A program made the position numbers and the translations under genes. The notes under the pieces are model-generated. The model did no database searches. It saw only the letters and a program-made list of their open reading frames with translations, and was not told the DNA's origin. 64,000 nt of DNA from Planctomycetota bacterium (GTDB taxonomy: Bacteria > Planctomycetota > PUPC01 > DSUN01). Position 1 is the first letter of the stretch; the number at the start of each line of letters is the position of its first letter. This document shows, piece after piece, positions 34,006-42,463 of this stretch. The stretch lies in assembly GCA_035384565.1 (NCBI GenBank), contig DAOOIT010000028.1, positions 9,312 to 73,311 on the forward strand. The letters run 5' to 3'.

Positions 34006-36258
34006 TCAGCGGCCTCGAATGTCCTGGAACGAGCTCTCGGGGTCGCCGCAGAAGTCCATGGGGCCGGTGAAGCGCTCGGGGCCGATGGCCTTGCCCGACG
34101 AGCCGGTGACGAAGAGCTTGACGACGGCGCAGTTCTTGTAGTCGGGCATGGGGACGGCGATGAGGCTGCCGTTGAACTTGAAGGCGGCGTCGCGGAAGGC
34201 CTGGTCGCCCGGGTGCATCAGGCCGACCCGGCCGACATCCCAGCCCCGCTTGACGCGGAAGAGGGCGTAGGGGGTGCGGGCGTAGCGGATCTCGTCGGCG
34301 CTGTCTATGTGGGGAGTGATGATGCCGGCGACGTAGCCGTCGGGGACGGTGTAGAGCTTGCCGCGGGCGCCGCGCGGGACGCGAAGGGGGTCGGGCTCGA
34401 AGCACAGGACGCGCCGGCGGAAGGGCTCGTAGAGGGGCAGGTAGCGGGCGTAGTGGGCGACCAGTTCGTCGTGGGGCCGCCCGTCGCGGGCGATGGTGGG
34501 GAAGCAGCCGTGGAGGACGCAGCGGCGCAGGTTCTCGTCGGTGTTCGCCCGGTCGCTCGTCCAGAGGAAGAACATTGGCTTAGCGAGGCAGGCCCAGAAG
34601 TATTTCTCCTCCGAGATGTCGCCGTCGCCCTCCAGCAGCACACCGTCCACGTGGCGCATGCAGCGGAGGGTCTGGGGCTTGTTGGCGAACATGGAGAGGG
34701 GGCGGCCGAGGGACTTCATGTGCTCCTTGATGCGGCGGGTCAGCTCGTCGTAGGAGAAGTTCACGCTGTAGGCCGGGCGGTTGTCCACCACGGTGAGGCC
34801 GTCGTCGTGGGCGAAGTCAATCTCGTAGTGGCGGAAGCAGTCGAGGAAGAAGCCCTTGAGCTGGGGGTACTCGGCGAGGATTTTCTTCGCGGATTCGAGG
34901 CAGAACTGGCCGAAGGAGGTGGAAAGGTCGGCGTTCATGTTGTGGCACATGTGCCAGCCGCTGGGGATGGGGTCGCCCTGGGGCGTGCGGCAGATGGCGT
35001 CGGGCCACCGCGCCTCGGCTACGGGGCGGAAGCCGTCGGTGTAGTTGAAGTACCAGAACGGGCAGATCCCCGCCTCGGCGATCCTGGTGAGCTGGGCCTG
35101 GATGTCTGCACGGGTGTGATAGAGGCTCTCGACGTCGGCCGCGCCCAGCTCGGCGGCGATCTCGGCGGGCGTGTGGCAGTTCACCCAGGCCCACACCTGA
35201 TAGGCATCCCGCTCGTTCCCCTCCTTGCGCCACTTGTGGTAGAGGCGTTCGAGGGAGTTGATCTTGAGCCAGCGCGCCTGGCCGTCCTGGAAGTAGTCGG
35301 AGTAGTAGGAGAAGTGGCCGTGGACCTCCAGGGTCTTGAGGCCGAGGGCCGTGTAGGCTTTGGGGTCGCGGCCCACCTCGATGCCGCCGCACAGGAAGAC
35401 GCCCTCGGCGTCGTGGATTTCCGGCGAGTCGGGGTCGAAGAACGCCCGGTAGTGGCGATAGACCTGCTCAAGGCCGAGGCGCCAGTCGCCGCCGTGGAAG
35501 AGCACGCGCACGGCGGCCCTCGCCGGGCGGTCGCCCACGAGGCCGATGTAGGATTGGAGGCATTCGAGCGTCTGGAGCGATTGGACGGGTTTCTCGGCGT
35601 AGCCCCAGTTGAAGCCCTTGTCGCCATTCTCGAACTGGAAGGTGGCCATCGGCACGCGGGCGTCGAGGGGCAGGAGCATGGAGTAGCCCGCATCGAGGTC
35701 GCGGCTCGTGTGGCTCACCATCGGCAGGATGATGTCGCGGCCGGAGACGTAGCTGACCTGGATGTGGTTGAAATTGAAGTCCTCCATGCCGTCGAACACG
35801 AAGTCGCCGTCGCGGCAGGGCGCCCACACGTGCCAGCCGGCCTGGAGCGGCAGGTTGAAGCCGATCCGCAGCGAGCGGTCGGCGACCTTGCGACTCGTCT
35901 TGCGTGCTTCGGCCTGCCAGAGGAGGCCGAAGTCGTCGAGGGCGAGCGTGACCTTCAGCTCGAAGGGGGCGCCGGCGAAACGCTTCGTGAGGGTGACCTT
36001 GTTGCCCCGCTTCGCCGCGCGCACGCGGCAGCGGTCCTTCAGGTCGTGGTACCAGCGGTCGTCGCGCTGGTCGTAGACGCGCAGGAAGCCGAGATAGCCG
36101 GGGATGTTCTGGCGCCTGATCTGAAACAGGTCCACGCCGCTGGGCTGGAAGGCCATCGAGCGGAGCCAGCCCGTGGCCTTGTCAACCGCAAGCGAAACCT
36201 GATGGTTGTGTAGGAACCAGCAACGGGACGCCTCTGCGGGTGCGAACGCGATTCCCAT
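34006..36258 (-). CDS. Putative cytoplasmic glycoside hydrolase (TIM barrel with mutarotase-like N domain)
   Basis: 750 aa, no signal peptide (MGIAFAPAEASRCWFLHNHQ), with AAGGGT before the ATG. Residues 1-270 look like the beta-sandwich N domain of retaining alpha-glycosidases (VSLAVDKATGWLRSMAFQPS, FELKVTLALDDFGLLWQAEA). A TIM-barrel-like part follows: GICPFWYFNYTDGF, then a candidate catalytic strand GFFLDCFRHYEIDFAHDDGL and RHVDGVLLEGDGDISEEKYF. The C-terminal 120 residues are beta-rich (YVAGIITPHIDSADEIRYA). This resembles clan GH-D or GH66-like architectures, but I cannot name the family. Likely acts on imported oligosaccharides. Confidence 0.6.
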   Translation of the reverse strand: MGIAFAPAEASRCWFLHNHQVSLAVDKATGWLRSMAFQPSGVDLFQIRRQNIPGYLGFLRVYDQRDDRWYHDLKDRCRVRAAKRGNKVTLTKRFAGAPFELKVTLALDDFGLLWQAEARKTSRKVADRSLRIGFNLPLQAGWHVWAPCRDGDFVFDGMEDFNFNHIQVSYVSGRDIILPMVSHTSRDLDAGYSMLLPLDARVPMATFQFENGDKGFNWGYAEKPVQSLQTLECLQSYIGLVGDRPARAAVRVLFHGGDWRLGLEQVYRHYRAFFDPDSPEIHDAEGVFLCGGIEVGRDPKAYTALGLKTLEVHGHFSYYSDYFQDGQARWLKINSLERLYHKWRKEGNERDAYQVWAWVNCHTPAEIAAELGAADVESLYHTRADIQAQLTRIAEAGICPFWYFNYTDGFRPVAEARWPDAICRTPQGDPIPSGWHMCHNMNADLSTSFGQFCLESAKKILAEYPQLKGFFLDCFRHYEIDFAHDDGLTVVDNRPAYSVNFSYDELTRRIKEHMKSLGRPLSMFANKPQTLRCMRHVDGVLLEGDGDISEEKYFWACLAKPMFFLWTSDRANTDENLRRCVLHGCFPTIARDGRPHDELVAHYARYLPLYEPFRRRVLCFEPDPLRVPRGARGKLYTVPDGYVAGIITPHIDSADEIRYARTPYALFRVKRGWDVGRVGLMHPGDQAFRDAAFKFNGSLIAVPMPDYKNCAVVKLFVTGSSGKAIGPERFTGPMDFCGDPESSFQDIRGR

Positions 36259-36869
36259 GAGGACCCTTTCACGAACACTGCCCCTCCGTCGCCAACATAG
36301 TCCCGCGGACCCTTGCCGTCAAGGGCGCTGGAAGGTGGTTTTCGACAAGCGCGACGCTTGTCGCTACGCAGGCCGATGGGATCTCCCGCAACAGCACCTC
36401 CCGCGGGTTGCGAACCCGCGGGAGGTTGAAGACGCGGGCTGAAGCCCGCGCCACGAACTGCCCCGCCTCGTCGGGTACCTGAGGCCCAAATTCATCCTGG
36501 ACGTCTCCTGTGCGAACCGGGGAAGCAGGTGGCCGTGTGGCACAGGCGCCGCTCCTAGGAGCCTGGCGCGCTGCGCCTGCGCGTGCGTAAGCGTATATTC
36601 AGCCAGTACATGTGGACGAAACTTGAGTTGTCGGCCCCCGAGCAGCGGGCCGCCAAGACCTTGGCCCGACCGGCCCGCGTTCGAGACACCCGAGGCCGGC
36701 GAGCGCGCCAACCGCGCCAAAAACTTGAGCGGCGGCACTTGACTTCCAGGCAACTTCGTGTACATTCCCTGTGTTCGCGCGCGTCTGAGGGCACGGCTCA
36801 GGCGAGCACGACGCGGGCCAACGCGCCACCGAGCGTACGGGTTGCCGCTCGGCTCACGGAGGGAAATGC
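36259..36869. other. Gene-free divergent spacer rich in palindromes
   Basis: No supportable gene. It contains three hairpins in a row: CGACAAGCG/CGCTTGTCG (about 36344-36364), CCTCCCGCGGGTT/AACCCGCGGGAGG (36397-36425), and GCGGGCT/AGCCCGC (about 36434-36449). A further GCTCCTAGGAGC palindrome lies at 36551-36562. The HK gene's GGAGGGA ribosome site ends the region. Confidence 0.6.
36397..36425. repeat. Intergenic copy of the CTCCCGCGGG palindrome
   Basis: Perfect 13-bp arms around GCG. The same palindrome is inside the M81 peptidase gene at 20303-20329. Confidence 0.7.
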
Positions 36870-37973
36870 ATGCGCAAGGCGGGCGCATCGCGAGTGCGGC
36901 AGGTCTCCAACTTCATCCTCGTCGCCTTGGGCTTCGGCTTCATCTACTGGTTCACCGAGTGCGTGGTCCAGGTGTACCTCTTCGACGCCGACAGGGTCAC
37001 GCTGGACCTGCTGCGCCAGAAGGGATTCTGGGACCGGCTGATCACCCGCCTCTCCACGCCCACGCCGAATGAGCTGTGGGTGCGGCTCCTGATGATGATC
37101 GCCTTCGTGCTCTTCGGCGGCTTCGTGCAGCACACCGTGCGCTTGCGTCTTCGGGCCGAAAGCAACCTGGAACGGCTCAACCGCGAGCTCGAGCAGCGGG
37201 TCGAGGACCGCACGGCCCGCCTCGCCGCGGCCAACCGCGAGCTCGAGGCCTTCAACTACACGGTCTCCCACGATCTGCGTTCCCCGCTGCGGATCATCCT
37301 CGGCCTCTCGCGCGACCTGCTCGAGTCGGCCGCCGACCCCGCGGCCCCCTCCTTCCGCCAGCACGTGGCGGCCATCCACCAGAGCTCCGAGAAGATGAGC
37401 CGCCTGATTGACGACCTGCTGGCGCTCTCGCGTTCCGCGCGCCGCGGGCTCCAACTGGCCCAGATAGACGTGGGCGAGCTGGCCCGCGTGGTGTTCGACG
37501 AGCTGATGGTGGCGCACGGGAACCGCTCGGTGGCGCTCGCCGTCACCGAGATGCCCCCGGCACACGGCGACCTTTCGATGCTGCATGAGGCCATGACCAA
37601 CCTGCTCGCCAACGCCCTGAAGTTCACCAGCCAGAACCCCAAGGCCCGCATCGAGGTCGGGGGGCGGATTGACGCGGACCGCCACGAGCACGTCTACTAT
37701 GTGCGCGACAACGGCGTGGGCTTCGACCCCAAGTACGCGCACCGCCTGTTCCGCGTCTTCCAGCGGCTGCACAGCGACGAGGCCTTCGAGGGCACGGGCG
37801 TGGGCCTGGCGATCGTGCAGCGCATCCTCGAACGGCACGGGGGCAGAACGTGGGCCGAGGGCGCCGTGGGCCAGGGCGCCACCTTTTACTTCGCGCTGCC
37901 CGCCACCGCCCGCGCGACCCCGGCGCCCGAGTTCGCGCAGCCCGAGTACGCCGCACAGGAGGCCCGCGCATGA
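36870..37973 (+). CDS. Membrane sensor histidine kinase
   Basis: 367 aa. Two membrane helices (FILVALGFGFIYWFTECVVQ at about 14-33 and LLMMIAFVLFGGF at about 73-85) enclose a short outer loop, then a coiled coil (LERLNRELEQRVEDRTARLA). The dimerisation domain has YTVSHDLRSPLRIILG with the phospho-acceptor His134. The ATPase domain shows NLLANALKFT (N box), VRDNGVGFDP (G1) and FEGTGVGLAIVQRI (G2). The H-box style is that of phytochrome-like/bacteriophytochrome kinases. The stop overlaps the next gene's ATG, so it should signal to the co-encoded REC-PAS-HD-GYP protein. Confidence 0.9.
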   Translation: MRKAGASRVRQVSNFILVALGFGFIYWFTECVVQVYLFDADRVTLDLLRQKGFWDRLITRLSTPTPNELWVRLLMMIAFVLFGGFVQHTVRLRLRAESNLERLNRELEQRVEDRTARLAAANRELEAFNYTVSHDLRSPLRIILGLSRDLLESAADPAAPSFRQHVAAIHQSSEKMSRLIDDLLALSRSARRGLQLAQIDVGELARVVFDELMVAHGNRSVALAVTEMPPAHGDLSMLHEAMTNLLANALKFTSQNPKARIEVGGRIDADRHEHVYYVRDNGVGFDPKYAHRLFRVFQRLHSDEAFEGTGVGLAIVQRILERHGGRTWAEGAVGQGATFYFALPATARATPAPEFAQPEYAAQEARA

Positions 37974-39514
37974 GTGCTCCGGCGGCCCTTGATGAACCCA
38001 AACCCCGGGCCTCGGGCTGGCCGCTCCAGATCCTCATCCTGGAAGACGTGTCGCTGGAGGCCCAACTGGTGGAGTCCGAGCTCCGCCGCGGCAAGATTCA
38101 GTTCGCCGCCCGGCGCGTGACCACCCGCGAGGCGTTCGTGGCCGCGCTGCAAGAGACGGCGTTCGACCTGATCTTCGCCGACTACAAGCTGCCCGACTTC
38201 GACGGGCTGACGGCGCTGGCCCTCGCGCAGGAGCTCCGCCCCGAGGTCCCCTTCATCCTGGTGTCGGGCCAGATCAGCGAGGAGATGGCCATCGAGGCGG
38301 TCAAGGGGGGAGCCACGGACTACGTCTTCAAGGACCACCTCGGGCGCCTCCTGCCCTCGGTGCACCGGGCCCTGCGCGAGGTGCGCGAGCGCACGCGCCG
38401 CCAGGTGGCCGAGAGCGCCCTGCGCGCCAGCGAGCAGCGCTACCGCATGCTCGTCGAGCGCTCGCGCGACGGCATCCTCCAGTTCGACCAGCGCGGGCAG
38501 CTCGCCTTCGCCAACCCGCGGGCCGTCGAGATCCTCGGCTGCGAGCGCGCCAGGCTCATCGCCCAGCCCGCCATCGTCAACCGGCTGCTCCATCCGGCCT
38601 CCTGGCGGCAGTTCCTCGCCGTGATCGAGGAGTTCGAGGCCACGGGCAAGCTGCCCGAGCGGGCCGCCGAGTGGCGCTGGGTGCGCCCCGACGGCAAACC
38701 CGTGTTCACCGAGAACCTCTTCACCGACCTGGTGAACGACGTGGGGCGGCGAATCGGCTTCCAGATCGTGCTGCGCGACGTCACCGACAAGAAGCGGGCC
38801 GAGGTGGAGCTCCGCCGAAGCTACGCCAAGCTCCGCCGCATCTTCTACCAGACCGTGAACACCCTGTCCTCCGCCGTCGGCAAGCGCGACCCCTACACCG
38901 GCGGCCACCAGCACCGCGTGGCGCAACTGGCCCGCTCCATCGCCGAGGAGATGAAGCTGCCCCCCGGCCGCACAGAGGGCATCTTCCTCACCGGCCTCCT
39001 GCACGACATCGGCAAGATCAACATCCCGGGCGAAGTGCTCAACCGCTCCGGCCCCCTCACCGAGGCCGAAACGCTCATGATCCGCACCCACCCCGAGGTC
39101 GGCTACCAGATCCTCAAGAACATCGAGTTCCCCTGGCCCGTGGCCATGGCCACCGTGCAGCACCACGAGCATCTCGACGGCTCGGGTTACCCGGCCGGCC
39201 TGAAGGGGGACCAGATCATCCTCGAGGCCCGCATCCTCACCGTGGCCGACGTGATCGAGGGCATGGCCTCGCACCGCCCCTACCGGCCCGCCCTGGGCAT
39301 CAAGAAGGCCCTTCAAGAGACCGCGCGGTACAGCGGCACCCGCTACGACCCCACCGTGGTCGAGTGCAGCCGCAGGCTGTTCGAGGAGCGCCGATTCCAG
39401 TTCGACCTGGACGATGCCTCGAGCCTGTGGGCCAACGGGCACCAGACGATTGCCGAGATAGACCTGCCCTCGCGCGGCCAGGGCCATGCTCAGCCGCCCG
39501 GCAGCGACCAGTAG
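37970..39514 (+). CDS. Response regulator with PAS and HD-GYP (c-di-GMP phosphodiesterase) domains
   Basis: 514 aa. Receiver domain at about residues 18-140 (ILILEDVSLEAQLVE; phospho-acceptor Asp71 in FADYKLPDFDG). A PAS domain follows at about 155-285 (YRMLVERSRDGILQFDQRGQ). The HD-GYP domain is at about 300-480: GKRDPYTGGHQHRV (His313, His315), LLHDIGKINIP (His345-Asp346), HHEHLDGSGYPAGLKGD (Gly406-Tyr407-Pro408). All metal and GYP residues are intact, so c-di-GMP hydrolysis is likely. The ATG overlaps the kinase stop. Its last 25 bases overlap, tail to tail, the FG-GAP gene on the other strand. Confidence 0.92.
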   Translation: MSAPAALDEPKPRASGWPLQILILEDVSLEAQLVESELRRGKIQFAARRVTTREAFVAALQETAFDLIFADYKLPDFDGLTALALAQELRPEVPFILVSGQISEEMAIEAVKGGATDYVFKDHLGRLLPSVHRALREVRERTRRQVAESALRASEQRYRMLVERSRDGILQFDQRGQLAFANPRAVEILGCERARLIAQPAIVNRLLHPASWRQFLAVIEEFEATGKLPERAAEWRWVRPDGKPVFTENLFTDLVNDVGRRIGFQIVLRDVTDKKRAEVELRRSYAKLRRIFYQTVNTLSSAVGKRDPYTGGHQHRVAQLARSIAEEMKLPPGRTEGIFLTGLLHDIGKINIPGEVLNRSGPLTEAETLMIRTHPEVGYQILKNIEFPWPVAMATVQHHEHLDGSGYPAGLKGDQIILEARILTVADVIEGMASHRPYRPALGIKKALQETARYSGTRYDPTVVECSRRLFEERRFQFDLDDASSLWANGHQTIAEIDLPSRGQGHAQPPGSDQ

Positions 39515-41475
39515 CACATGTAGTTCGACCAGCTATGGAGCGGGGGCCGGAGGGGCCTGTGGGCGGGGCGTCCCTGCCCCGCGTCTGCGGCTGCGTAAAT
39601 CCAGAGCCGCTCGGGGTCCCACGCGATCAGATTGTCGCGGCCGGTGCCGAAGAGGTCCATGACCTCGGAGCATAGCTCCGGGTGGCCATCGTCGGGGAAC
39701 GGCACGACCTGTTCGCCGCGCCAGTCACAAAGTCCGCCGAAATCGGCGTGAGCGGAGTAGTAGATCAGCTCCTCGTCCTCCCCCGTCCAGTTTACGGGCT
39801 GAAGGGTGTTGCCGCACACGGGGTGCTCGCGCGACCAGAGGAGCTTGCCCGTCGAGTCGAGCAGCGCCACGATCCCGGGTGCGCCCCAGTAGGTGCAGAT
39901 GGCATATTGAAGGCCTGGGGCGTCGCCGCGGAACTTGGCGATGCTGAGGCGCTGGACGTGGCCGTGTCGGACGGCCAGCAGATCGCCGTGGAGGCCGGCG
40001 ATGAGCAGGCCGTCGTCGCCGCCGGCGCGCACCGCCTTGGGCTCGCCCCAGCCCTGGGGGTCGCCCGAGCCGGGGAAGGGCATAGCAAAGATGGCGTCGG
40101 CGTGGTCGCCGAGGTGCAGGTTCTGGAGGTCGCGCCCGTCGGCCGTGAGCCAGTGGTAGCCGGCGATCACCTCGTCGCGGCCGTCGCCGTCGAGGTCGGC
40201 CGCGAAGGGGAAGTGCCCCAGGTTGCCCACCCATGACCAGAGCGGCTGGAGGTCGGGCGAGAGCGCCCAGAGGTGGTGGTAGCGGTCCTTCAAAAGCAAG
40301 TCGCGGGCGGCGCCGCGGCCCGCCAGGTCGGCGAAGCGGATCGAGTCGGCCACGACGCGCGGGAACTCGTGCCCGTCGGGCGAGCCGAAGTAGGAGATGG
40401 ACCTCTTGAGGAGCGGATGGTGCTCGGGGCGTTCGGGCGTGGGGGCGGCGTACTTGAGCTTGCCCGTCGCGCCGTCGAGCATCTGAATCTCGAAGCCGCG
40501 CACGCACACCACCTCGTTCCGCCCGTCGCCGTCAAGGTCGTTCACCTGGAACGGCAGGTCGCCGGCCAGCGGCGTCTGCGGCGTGGGCGTGCCCGATTGC
40601 CAGAGCACCTCGCCCTCCGCCGTGAGCGCCGTGAGGCAACCGACGGAGTAGTAGCCCGCGCCGCCCTCGATAGGCGCGCGCTGGGCGAGCACGATATCGG
40701 GCAGCCCGTTCCCTGTCAGGTCGCCGAATCGAATCTGCCGGCAGGTGCCGAAGCCGGGCGTAGCGATCTTCCGCACAAGCCGCATCTCTGGATACCGCCT
40801 GCCGCTGGTAGTGCGGCCTTCAGGCCGCCTCCGGGCGCTACGGGCTGAAGCCGGCACCACGCACGTGCGGCGATCCGGGCGGCCGTCCACGGCGAGCGCG
40901 CGGAAGCGGGCCGGGCAGTTGGCCAACAGCCCCACCCGCCCATCCAGGTGCCCGCCCCAGCGGGTGAGGAAGACGAGCTCGTCGTCTACCCAGAAGCTCA
41001 GATTCGTCCGATCCAGGTCCATGCGCAGCGTGATCCAGTTGCCGACGAGGTGCGGGAACATCCCCGCCATCTCCTGCTCGATATGGAACTGCTCGCCGTT
41101 GCGCGAGACGAACTTCACGCCGCCGGGGTCGAGAAGCAGAGCCATGTAGTCGAGCGCCGTGCGGAAGCGGAACACCACCCCCGCCTCCTGGGTGAGCCGC
41201 GGGCAGAGAACCTGGGCTTCGACTCCGCGGACCTTGCGCCAGAACGTGTCGTTGACGATGAGGGTGTTGTTGTGGCGGCTGTCGTGGAGTTGCTCGATGA
41301 AGCGCCCGTCGCGGTCCTCGCCCACCCGCCAGTTGCTCGACTGCCACGTCCAGTGCAGCGTCGGCTCGTGCCAGCCGGCGTAGCGCGGGTCGCTGCGGAG
41401 GCAATGGAACTCGCCCAGCGGGTCGTTCCGCCGCGGCACGTCGCCGAGGGGGAGGTTGGCCAGGGTGATCTGCAT
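39490..41475 (-). CDS. FG-GAP/VCBS-repeat protein with N-terminal LamG-like domain
   Basis: 661 aa without an obvious signal peptide (MQITLANLPLGDVPRRNDPL). Residues about 30-200 form a concanavalin-like domain (VLCPRLTQEAGVVFRFRTAL, LDYMALLLDPGGVKFVSRNG, WITLRMDLDRTNLSFWVDDE). From about 235 there are FG-GAP/VCBS calcium-binding repeats: FGDLTGNGLPDIVLAQ, VNDLDGDGRNEVVCVRG, AADLDGDGRDEVIAGYHWL. The linker (about residues 209-226) is encoded by a REP-like repeat at 40808-40862. It resembles propeller proteins related to rhamnogalacturonan lyases. No catalytic residues are identified. Confidence 0.7.
   Translation of the reverse strand: MQITLANLPLGDVPRRNDPLGEFHCLRSDPRYAGWHEPTLHWTWQSSNWRVGEDRDGRFIEQLHDSRHNNTLIVNDTFWRKVRGVEAQVLCPRLTQEAGVVFRFRTALDYMALLLDPGGVKFVSRNGEQFHIEQEMAGMFPHLVGNWITLRMDLDRTNLSFWVDDELVFLTRWGGHLDGRVGLLANCPARFRALAVDGRPDRRTCVVPASARSARRRPEGRTTSGRRYPEMRLVRKIATPGFGTCRQIRFGDLTGNGLPDIVLAQRAPIEGGAGYYSVGCLTALTAEGEVLWQSGTPTPQTPLAGDLPFQVNDLDGDGRNEVVCVRGFEIQMLDGATGKLKYAAPTPERPEHHPLLKRSISYFGSPDGHEFPRVVADSIRFADLAGRGAARDLLLKDRYHHLWALSPDLQPLWSWVGNLGHFPFAADLDGDGRDEVIAGYHWLTADGRDLQNLHLGDHADAIFAMPFPGSGDPQGWGEPKAVRAGGDDGLLIAGLHGDLLAVRHGHVQRLSIAKFRGDAPGLQYAICTYWGAPGIVALLDSTGKLLWSREHPVCGNTLQPVNWTGEDEELIYYSAHADFGGLCDWRGEQVVPFPDDGHPELCSEVMDLFGTGRDNLIAWDPERLWIYAAADAGQGRPAHRPLRPPLHSWSNYMCYWSLPGG
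39558..39572. repeat. TGTGGGCGGGGCGTC word, copy 1 (within a gene)
   Basis: This 15-mer also occurs at 52571-52585 inside another coding sequence. Here it is followed by CCTGCCCCGC, completing a GC-rich hairpin. Confidence 0.5.
40808..40862. repeat. REP-like repeat inside the FG-GAP gene
   Basis: Contains GCGGCCTTCAGGCCGC and CGGGCTGAAGCC with GGCACCACG. The second half matches the intergenic CGGGCTGAAGCCCGCGCCACG at 36435-36455. It encodes the Arg-rich linker between the two domains. Confidence 0.6.
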
Positions 41476-41499
41476 GGGCTACTGCTCTCTTCGCACTCG

Positions 41500-42126
41500 C
41501 TAACGAGCCAGCGCGCATTCGAGAAGGTCCACAACGGCGCGGACCAGCCGTCGGAACGTCTCGCGCCTTAGAGCGCCAAGCTCGGCGGAAAGCAGCTCCC
41601 GATTCGCCGTGAACAGCTTGCCGGGTCGTGCGTAGCTGACGACGCGCAGGGAACCAGCGGCGAGGTCGGCATCAGTGAGTGTCACAGATCGCGCATCGCC
41701 GTAGGGGTTGCTGGTGATCTGGCAGAGAACCCAATCGCCTCGTCCCGCGTCGGCAAGGACGACGGCGGGACGCAGCTTGGCCTGCGAGAGGTCAGAGAAA
41801 GGGAAAGGAACTAGGAGCCTGTCCGAGAATCCGCGTGAGGCTGCGACGCCGCCGATTCGGGCCGCACGCAAGGAGCGAGGAGGAGGCGATGCAACGGAGC
41901 GCATCGCGGACGATGAGCGACACCGCGGGCGGCCTGAAGTCGCGGCGTCCCTTCGGGTTGCGGCGTCAGCGGGCCGGCTGCCACGTTGCGGCTCCTCAGC
42001 GATGCATTCCAGGGCATCGCCTGCGTCGCCGCGCCTCGCATCCAGCCCGCTGGCGCCGGCAACGCAGCCCACGGGGATTCTTGGACAGGCTCCTAGGATG
42101 ACCGACCCGGCTGAAGGTGTGACCAC
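41500..42126 (-). CDS. mazF: MazF/PemK-type toxin interrupted in frame by a mobile element
   Basis: The frame reads 11 native residues from a GTG (strong GAGGAGG site seven bases upstream), then 94 residues encoded by the MITE at 41811-42096, then the MazF body LVPFPFSDLSQAKLRPAVVL, WVLCQITSNPYGDARSVTLT and GSLRVVSYARPGKLFTANRE. Removing the insert and one CTAG restores a 114-residue protein with SVILVPFPFSDLS at the N terminus, the normal MazF layout. PemK/MazF toxins are ribonucleases; strand 1 (VPFPFSD) is part of the core, so the insertion probably disables it unless the extra segment is tolerated. The start overlaps the antitoxin gene by 34 bases. Confidence 0.8.
   Translation of the reverse strand: MVTPSAGSVILGACPRIPVGCVAGASGLDARRGDAGDALECIAEEPQRGSRPADAATRRDAATSGRPRCRSSSAMRSVASPPPRSLRAARIGGVAASRGFSDRLLVPFPFSDLSQAKLRPAVVLADAGRGDWVLCQITSNPYGDARSVTLTDADLAAGSLRVVSYARPGKLFTANRELLSAELGALRRETFRRLVRAVVDLLECALAR
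41811..42096. mobile_element. CTAG-bounded MITE-like element inside mazF
   Basis: Bounded by CTAG at 41811-41814 and 42093-42096. The ends are inverted repeats, CTAGGAGCCTGTCC then (G/A)AGAATCC, extending imperfectly inward. If CTAG is the 4-bp target duplication, the net insertion is 282 bp, exactly 94 codons. It encodes no transposase. Bases 41998-42096 are identical, reverse-complemented, to 63902-64000. CTAG duplication suggests mobilisation by an IS5-like transposase (inference). Confidence 0.85.
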
Positions 42127-42320
42127 GCCGCGTCCTCCTCGGGGCGGTTCCAGTCCTCGGCGAGCGCCGGCTCACTGAACAGCGCCGTTTCCGACACCCG
42201 AAGCGCAGGGGCCTCCTCCAGAATGGTCACCAGCGCCCGGTGGGCACCCGTCAGGTGGATGTCCTCCAGGAGGCGGACATTTCCCTGCTCGTCCACGACG
42301 GCTTCAAGGGTCCTGGACAT
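42093..42320 (-). CDS. Antitoxin partner of the interrupted MazF-like toxin
   Basis: 75 aa. MSRTLEAVVDEQGNVRLLED, then LTGAHRALVTILEE and the acidic tail SETALFSEPALAEDWNRPEE with DAAWSHLQPG. The N-terminal strand-turn-strand plus a C-terminal A-x-x-W-x-x-x-E-E-D-x-A-W segment is typical of antitoxins encoded before MazF-like toxins in several phyla. The ATG at 42320 follows GGAGG; the frame is open further upstream. The TAG stop lies in the CTAG at the mobile element's boundary and would be the same without the insertion. Confidence 0.7.
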   Translation of the reverse strand: MSRTLEAVVDEQGNVRLLEDIHLTGAHRALVTILEEAPALRVSETALFSEPALAEDWNRPEEDAAWSHLQPGRSS

Positions 42321-42339
42321 GCTCGCATCCTCCACGTTC

Positions 42340-42368
42340 ATTGTCGTCGTGAGAGGCGTAGTTGTCAA
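42340..42368 (-). promoter_or_regulatory. Promoter of the mazEF-like pair
   Basis: On the minus strand: TTGACA (42368-42363), 17 bases, GACAAT (42345-42340), 20 bases before the antitoxin ATG. Confidence 0.55.
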
Positions 42369-42463
42369 GCCAATCGAGGGGGTTTGGAGGCTTTCCTTCC
42401 AACGCCGCCGCGGGTAGAATGCACGGAGAGCTTCCTACGCCTCAATCCGAAAGGGTTTCCGCA

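Noticed and set aside
36551..36562. Another CTAG MITE end at GCTCCTAGGAGC
   Set aside because: It is a short palindrome of the CTAG-adjacent bases only; the remaining TIR sequence (TGTCCGAGAATCC) is absent, so it may be a solo footprint or chance.
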